This document shows positions 58,690-64,000 of a stretch of 64,000 nt of DNA, in pieces. Within the stretch, counting starts at the first letter, position 1; every line of letters starts with the position of its first letter. The notes below the pieces were generated by a model that saw nothing but the letters and a program-made list of their open reading frames with translations, was not told where the DNA came from and ran no database searches. The DNA is from Rhynchosporium graminicola. Lineage: Eukaryota > Ascomycota > Leotiomycetes > Helotiales > Ploettnerulaceae. A program made the translations under genes and the position numbers. Where the stretch lies: positions 124,001 through 188,000 of the forward strand of contig FJUW01000044.1 of the NCBI GenBank assembly GCA_900074885.1, read 5' to 3'.

Positions 58690-60019
58690 TTATAGGAAAT
58701 GGCCGCTCTATTACAGATTCACGGAAGAACCGAGCCTCCTAGCTTTACGTCGAATAGAGTAATACTACTAGATAAGCAGATCTAGCTTCTATTAACTCCT
58801 CTAAGCACTGAAGAGCGGTTCTCCTAAGGGAGTGATAGATCTGCTATAGCTTCTGCTTTCCAGATACTCAGAGAGTATTAAGACTATTGCTCGATAGACC
58901 CCTGGATACTAATTCCACTAAAGCTAATATAGTATAATTGTTTTCTTAAGTAACTGAAGTAATATCTAGTGCTTCTTAGTTATATTGAAAATAAGCTCAA
59001 GTATACTGCTTCTCCTAGATAGCTACTAGAGTTTATCACTAATAGCTAAGGTTTAACTACGATCTTATATCTATGCTTTTATCAGTTCGTATACTAACGC
59101 TAATCCATGATTTCTTTACTGCCTCTATCGTAGATAAGATTAGTAAACAACTCGAGGGTATTAGCTGCCGCGGAGACTTATTTGCGGAGTATACTACACG
59201 GATAGCTAATAGAGGGTGCGCTCGAATATTCCTGAAGGAGGATAACCCAGATAGAGGCATAAGAGTTATTCACCGGCGCGAACCTGATACGTAGTTCTAG
59301 CACCGAGATGCGGAATATCCGGGCGTTATTCTAGAAGTGTCCTATTCATAAGATAGGAAAGATCTGAAAAAGCTTACGTGGGATTATATTTAGTACTTAA
59401 ATAGGGATATTAAAGTGGTTATTAGTATCGATATTAAGTATAGTAATACTAAGGAGGTAACGTTATCCGTTTAGCGACTGCGGTATATCTATGAAGATAG
59501 AGAGGAACTCGAAATCCTTAAGGTAGAAGTAATAGTTATATCCTAGGTATATTATCTTCTATATAGATAGGAGCTGAAGCTAACCTTAGGAAGGCATTTC
59601 GGGCTAACGACGGGTCTTTAGATAATTCAACTAATATACTTCGTCTCAGCCTCGATGACTTCGCTACCGATGAATTAGTAATAAATACGCAATTCGGAGG
59701 CTCGACAGATATTACTATACTATACGAGAAACTTGCGCAATTTCTTAATACGGCTGAGGAGATATAAGAGTCGCGAGAACTAGGACAAGGGAGCAGAGGA
59801 TATAGTGCGAAGTCGAAGCGGAAAACACGGAAGCGGAAACGTACTTCAAGTCCGCTCGACTAGCTTAGGTCTGCAGATAAGGCAGAGCGCTAGAATCAGG
59901 AGGCGAAGGCCGCGGAGAGAATTGACGTAGCGGATGACGATTTTAGTGCTGGTATTCTAGTTAGAGTCTATGATCAAGCACTGCGACGTAGCACTAGGCA
60001 AAAGCTCGGAGGTGGTTGA
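58690..60019 (+). pseudogene. RIP-ruined multicopy-type hypothetical, possible PD-(D/E)xK fold
   Basis: The ATG near 58.70 kb begins MAALLQIHGRTEPPSFTSNR, then after Gln-type stops LLTPLSTEERFS. An open stretch follows at 59073-59294 (LTLIHDFFTASIVDKISKQL, CRGDLFAEYTTRIANRGCAR), and further on AEYPGVILEVSYSQDRKDLK and DIKVVISIDIKYS near 59.3-59.45 kb. The order Asp...(V/I)LEVS...with a preceding catalytic-type Asp/Glu is reminiscent of PD-(D/E)xK nuclease folds, but the x-K is Ser here and the assignment is only suggestive. The C-terminal part is basic (SKRKTRKRKRTSS-like near 59.83 kb) and ends GGG-stop at 60017-60019. The family is widespread in accessory regions as far as I recall. Not functional here. 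Confidence 0.5.
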
Positions 60020-60990
60020 GTATTAGCTCTACCCTTCCTATACCGCTGACCACGGTCAGATCGCACGCTGCGAATACGGTTATGACTTCTACCTTTCCAT
60101 ATCTTCCGTCGAAGCCCTACAATAGCTCTCAATGGCATTCCATGTTAAGAGTGGCTAGCCAAATAAAATATCAGGACACCCCAGAAAAACAGTTGTATTA
60201 ATACCATAAATGGATGAGATTCACACAGGTAAAGCTGAATAACTGAACTCAATGGCTGAGTTGAGCGCGGTATCTTTGGTACTCTGTAGTAGCTCCTGGT
60301 CATAACATGTCGAACAACTGAATTGACGGTATCCGGTGGTGTCATAGATATCAGGAGTTGATTTGAAGTCAAGACAGCTTTGGTGGTATCAATCCGGGTA
60401 GAGCCACAATAGCAGTGATTTCATCTGATGAGAGGACTTCCTCAACCTTTGTTACGACGTGCATTATTTCGGCCTTTGAATTCCAACTTGGACAGCTTGG
60501 TCTACTTCGTACTTTTCTGGGCACGGACAGAAAAATCTCCCCTTACGTAGAGAATCACTCAAGATCAGAGATGTTTTATTTTGAAATCAATTCACAATCG
60601 ACCTAAACCCATCATTTAAACAAACTCCTGCTTTACCAAGAATCCAAGAAGCGTCAAGGACGGTACTTGACACAACCCAAAAAGCCTCTACTTCATGGCA
60701 ACAGGAACCGCCCTGTGCCTTGAAACCCTACTCAACATGTCGAAAACTCAGCTCACATATCTTCCCAGAAATTTTTCAAAACATCCACCGCTCATGTTCA
60801 TTCCTCCTAGACATCTCCTTCACTGTCCACTAATCGAGTTGAGGAGTTTGTTGCAGAAATTGGTACTTCTATGAGTCCTGCTTCCGAGGCTTTGTCTTCA
60901 CCTGCGCATAACACCCTTTCAACCATCCGAATCGGCATACGAACATAATACTCCTTCCGCTCGCTCTTCTTCATCCTTTTTTCGGCCAAG
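60020..60990. other. gap, no gene recognised
   Basis: Not RIP-like. Short frames at 60016-60201, 60415-60606 (plus) and 60145-60372, 60807-60995 (minus) lack support. Confidence 0.4.
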
Positions 60991-60991
60991 A

Positions 60992-61366
60992 TCAACTCTT
61001 ACTCTGCATACTTTCCGGCAGACGCTGGCTCATACTGTTCATGTGTTGAGCCATTTCCCTTTCCATGAGTATTGGGTCCAATGGAGGTTCTCCCGGTATT
61101 TTTCCCTCTGACTTCATATCTACGGCCGGGCTTGGGGTGGCTGGAACGCCTCTCTCCAGATCGCGTTCAGTTTCACCTGAAAACCCGAAATGGCTGGCCC
61201 AATATTGTTGCAGTCCAGCAAGTAGATTCGACCATAGCGTGGAGGGGAACTCGAGAAAGGTCCAAGTCCATGTTCGCCTCCCTTCGGTCTCGACGCTAGT
61301 TGGGTCACTACCAAATTTCCCAGGATTGTCCTTCGCCTGCCCTTGGATATACCCTCCATGCTGCAT
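60992..61366 (-). CDS. possible 124-residue hypothetical protein
   Basis: The open minus frame includes RRTWTWTFLEFPSTLWSNLL, AGLQQYWASHFGFSG and a Pro/Glu/Met-rich tail. It reads as somewhat protein-like but shows no known domain. Plus-strand frames overlap it (61065-61421, 61300-61623), so the strand is not settled. Confidence 0.3.
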   Translation of the reverse strand: MQHGGYIQGQAKDNPGKFGSDPTSVETEGRRTWTWTFLEFPSTLWSNLLAGLQQYWASHFGFSGETERDLERGVPATPSPAVDMKSEGKIPGEPPLDPILMEREMAQHMNSMSQRLPESMQSKS

Positions 61367-61623
61367 CGCCCGCTTGGTCAGCTGCCAGTTATGGAGGTGG
61401 GCAACAGCTTGGAAAGGTTAGACAACCGTGGCTGATTGAAAACCAAAGACGGATGACGGAAACCCATGCAAGTATAGATACACGCTGGCATCGATCTCCA
61501 TTCGGCGATATGCTTGAATCGCTTGATCCTCTGTTGCGCATGTACCTCTCTCTAGGCTCGCGAATTCAGAGTATTGCAGACGACGTAGATACCAGACTTG
61601 CTGCTTTGCTTATCACTTGGTAA

Positions 61624-62390
61624 TAGGAATAACACCATCAAGTGGTTCGTACATTCCAATACCAAAGGAGGCTGCTGCCGGCGATGTCCAATCTCACCCA
61701 ATGTCGAGAACCACCGCTAATACTTCCGAGACAGAATTAACCACTATGCACTAGCATAGACACCAGATGCAAGCCTAGATAGACAGAATAATGCTTGCAG
61801 GATTTGAAAGATAGTGTAGTGGCTAGATGTCTAAGGTACCTACTATCGGCCTTTTGTGTGGTTCCTTGATGCAGTATCATATCGAGTAAGGCATACTGCC
61901 TTAGCTCTCAGGGAACTTCTTCTATGGTGCAGATACGAATTCGTCCAGGGTGGGCGAACTTCAAGAAGCGACACTGTATAGATTGGCTCTGAGGATACTA
62001 GCTTCTTTTCTCACCCTTCTTTCGGAGAAGTTTCTATCAAAATGTTCTGTAAAACATCCAGTTGCGGCGTTATTATCATGGCTGATATAAACGTACTAAT
62101 AATGGTAGAGTGGGGGAGAAGGAAGTATGCTAGGGTTAGAGCTAAATTCTGCCTTTACTTAAAAGTACCTCGATGTTATAAGCTATATAAGCTATATTGC
62201 CTACCCTATAGTCTACTAAAAAAGTTTACTAAAAAGCTCGAGACATATAATTTACCCTTTACCGCCGGGCGCTAATAAATTATCTGTCTATCTGTCTGTT
62301 CACTTAGTTACTTATAATATTCAGATTTTGTAAAATACGTTAAAGATAGGAATACTAGGGTGATTCTATTAACTTACCTCTTGTTCTAGC
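61624..62390. other. gap, no gene recognised
   Basis: Contains an open stretch at 62042-62275 with no family and a TCTG/TATC microsatellite at 62281-62300. RIP-type composition begins near 62.1 kb. Confidence 0.4.
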
Positions 62391-62396
62391 CTATAA

Positions 62397-64000
62397 CTGA
62401 CAAGTAAAAGTCTGTACTAAGAAATTAGCCCTAGTAAAAGAGTAGCTCTAGTGAAACTTACTATCGAGAAATATGAAGAGACTAGGAGGCCTCTGCGGAT
62501 CGCTATTAACACCTTAATATAGCTGTTTCAAGTTCGAGCAGCCTAAGGTAAGAAACGGATATGAAAATCAAATTAGATACTAATAAGCCCTTAGTTCTAG
62601 TATTGCAAATATTATATTACCGGCTTCTAAGATTACTCTCTGTTTCTATTTAGCCTCTATTCATCTTCGATAGAGCTAATAAGCTGCTTACGAAGCGGAA
62701 TAAGCATATAGCTCCTAGAGGAATATATATCCTAGAAATAAAGTTCAGATAGCTACTTAATCACTTTAGCTTCTTTTACTATATTACGCCCGGAGAAGTA
62801 GAGGCAGAGTACGCTTTACTCTAGCGTGAAGGTATTATAGATATAGTCCTTAGCGAGGATATAGATACCCTAGTATTCGGATGCGGTCTAATATTGCGAA
62901 ACTGGTCCTTAGAGAGTCCTAAGGGTAAGGTTCTAATATATATTAACGTATACGATGCTTAAGTTACTAAATAAAGTAAATCTGGGCTCGATCCTAAGAG
63001 TATGATCTTAGTTGCTTTGCTAAGCGGAGGATATTACGATACTAAGGAGTTACGGGGTTTAGAGTAAAAATAGCATGCGAAGCTATAAGAGCTAGCTTTG
63101 GAAAGTCTCTATATAGTATATTAAGGACGGATGCTATAGGATATGCGAAGTAGAGGGAAAGGTTCAATTTTAAGGTTTAGACGAATAAAAGTAAGTATTT
63201 TAAGTTTAGGTATAAGAGCCTGAAGCTACCTAAAACCTTTCTTAAGCTAGATATACTAGAGTATTATATAAATCCTGTGATTTCTGATGCCTATAGAGTA
63301 GCTAAGCTTAGGGAGGAGCTTACTTGGGAAGGAGAAATTGATATTATAGGCTTCCGACTATTCGTTACAGAAGTATTCGGGTAGAAGTATAAAGTGGGAG
63401 TAAAGAAGTTTATCCGTGGACTTGCGCCTGTATTACTAGTTTATAAGCTACGTTTACGAGGGAATAGACGGGAATCCGGCTATAATGATCCTATTCTTAC
63501 TAATATAAACGAGATCGAGCTAGTGAGGTCGATTTGCAGTAAACGAGTATACTTTACTACTAATACTCTGCTAGAAATAAGAATTATCTTTTATCTAAAT
63601 GATATCGTGGGCCTAGATATAGAAGCTAAAGAAGATGTTACTCATGACTATAGGCGAGATAGTCTCGCTCCTCTGCTTAAAGACGATACGGTTAAGGTAT
63701 CTATTGCTAATAATACTATAGCACGCTTAGTAAGTCTAGGAAAGCGGGTCAGGCTAGTATATGATCTTATGTAGCTAGAAAGGGTCTAGATAGTATAGAT
63801 TATAGTTAAAGCTAAGGTCCCCTTAAAGGTCGAAGATTATGAGGAGTTATTGCGGAATTCTAAGTAGCTAATCAGATAGAAGACTAAGGAGACGTAAGCA
63901 GTAGCCGAGAAGAAAGTGGCTTCGAAGAAGCTGATAGTTAGAGTTAGAATACCTATAGCTACGGATATATTTCTCTAGATCGTAAACCCTGTTTCGGAAG
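62397..64000 (+). pseudogene. YEN1/GEN1-like Holliday-junction resolvase relic, cut by window end
   Basis: The frame follows the fungal YEN1/GEN1 (XPG/FEN superfamily) plan. LY-stop-EISPSKRVALVKLTIEKYEE is at 62.41-62.47 kb, then PLRIAINT and LFQVRAA (XPG-N), and PGEVEAEYALL (62.79-62.82 kb). REGIIDIVLSEDIDTLVFGC (62.83-62.88 kb) is the XPG-I acidic cluster with D-x-D. GLDPKSMILVALLSGG (62.99-63.03 kb) is the helix-hairpin region. The stretch 63394-63774 is still open (KKFIRGLAPVLLVYKLRLRG, FYLNDIVGLDIEAKEDVTHD), and a basic C-terminal part follows to the edge. Intact members cut Holliday junctions during late recombination. Stops are Gln/Trp type, so the copy was inactivated by RIP and must be a duplicate of a gene elsewhere. 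Confidence 0.85.

Noticed and set aside
61065..61623. Overlapping plus frames (61065-61421, 61072-61299, 61300-61623)
   Set aside because: They overlap each other and a minus frame. None has a domain, so no gene is claimed.
1..64000. CRISPR arrays, bacterial operons, rRNA genes
   Set aside because: No regularly spaced identical repeats, no bacterial ribosome-binding architecture and no rRNA-like sequence. The window is fungal nuclear DNA.

Overview
The window looks like an accessory, repeat-rich region of a filamentous ascomycete (Pezizomycotina). Introns are short with GTATAC/GTAAGT donors, the recognisable families are fungal, and more than half the sequence carries the mark of repeat-induced point mutation (RIP). 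In those stretches CpA/TpG are replaced by TpA, and relic reading frames are broken almost only by TAA/TAG/TGA at positions where Gln or Trp codons would be expected. RIP-type blocks lie at about 3.2-29 kb (milder at 23.5-25.5 kb), 30.8-32.5, 40.4-49.1, 53.8-54.5, 58.6-60.0 and 62.1-64.0 kb. They alternate with better preserved DNA.

Mobile elements: (1) an apparently intact pogo/Fot1-type DNA transposon at 764-3203, with 90-bp identical terminal inverted repeats and a 685-residue transposase with one 48-bp intron; (2) a RIP-degraded relative of that transposase at about 40.6-41.9 kb, split by a 216-bp solo LTR with a 5-bp target duplication; (3) a 6.9-kb Ty3/gypsy chromovirus (42113-48996) of the same LTR family, with 5-bp target duplication GCGGT and a RIP-ruined gag-pol; (4) a 5'-truncated LINE end at 52.9-53.8 kb.

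Most of the rest is a graveyard of cellular-type genes. The large 3.2-29 kb block holds long relics on both strands. These include a ferric reductase NAD-binding region (8.9-9.7 kb), a coiled-coil protein, a RING-like protein, a CSC1/OSCA-type 7TM channel (19.6-21.8 kb) and a fungal rhodopsin/PTH11-like membrane protein (26.4-27.2 kb), plus several unrecognised frames. Elsewhere there are relics of an APH/AIM9-like phosphotransferase (31.0-32.5 kb), a Zn2Cys6 regulator and coiled-coil gene (34.1-36.0 kb), a nudF/LIS1 WD40 C-terminus (36.7-37.1 kb), a fungal kinase-like protein (56.8-57.1 kb), a SesA-type NLR N-terminus (58.1-58.5 kb), a multicopy-type hypothetical with a possible PD-(D/E)xK fold (58.7-60.0 kb) and a YEN1/GEN1-like resolvase running off the right end (62.4-64.0 kb).

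Possibly functional genes are few: the pogo transposase, a small secreted cysteine-rich protein (38285-38813, one intron, TATA box, upstream 12-bp hairpin), a zinc-finger protein of the OrsD/DUF3505 type (54752-55324) and an acidic protein at 49938/50100-50735.

Because RIP acts on duplicated DNA, the host-like genes inside RIP blocks must once have had near-identical copies elsewhere. The large block could be an old segmental duplication or a dead cargo-carrying giant element. The ferric reductase is a cargo type known from Starships, but no captain (DUF3435) was identified, so that reading is a hypothesis.
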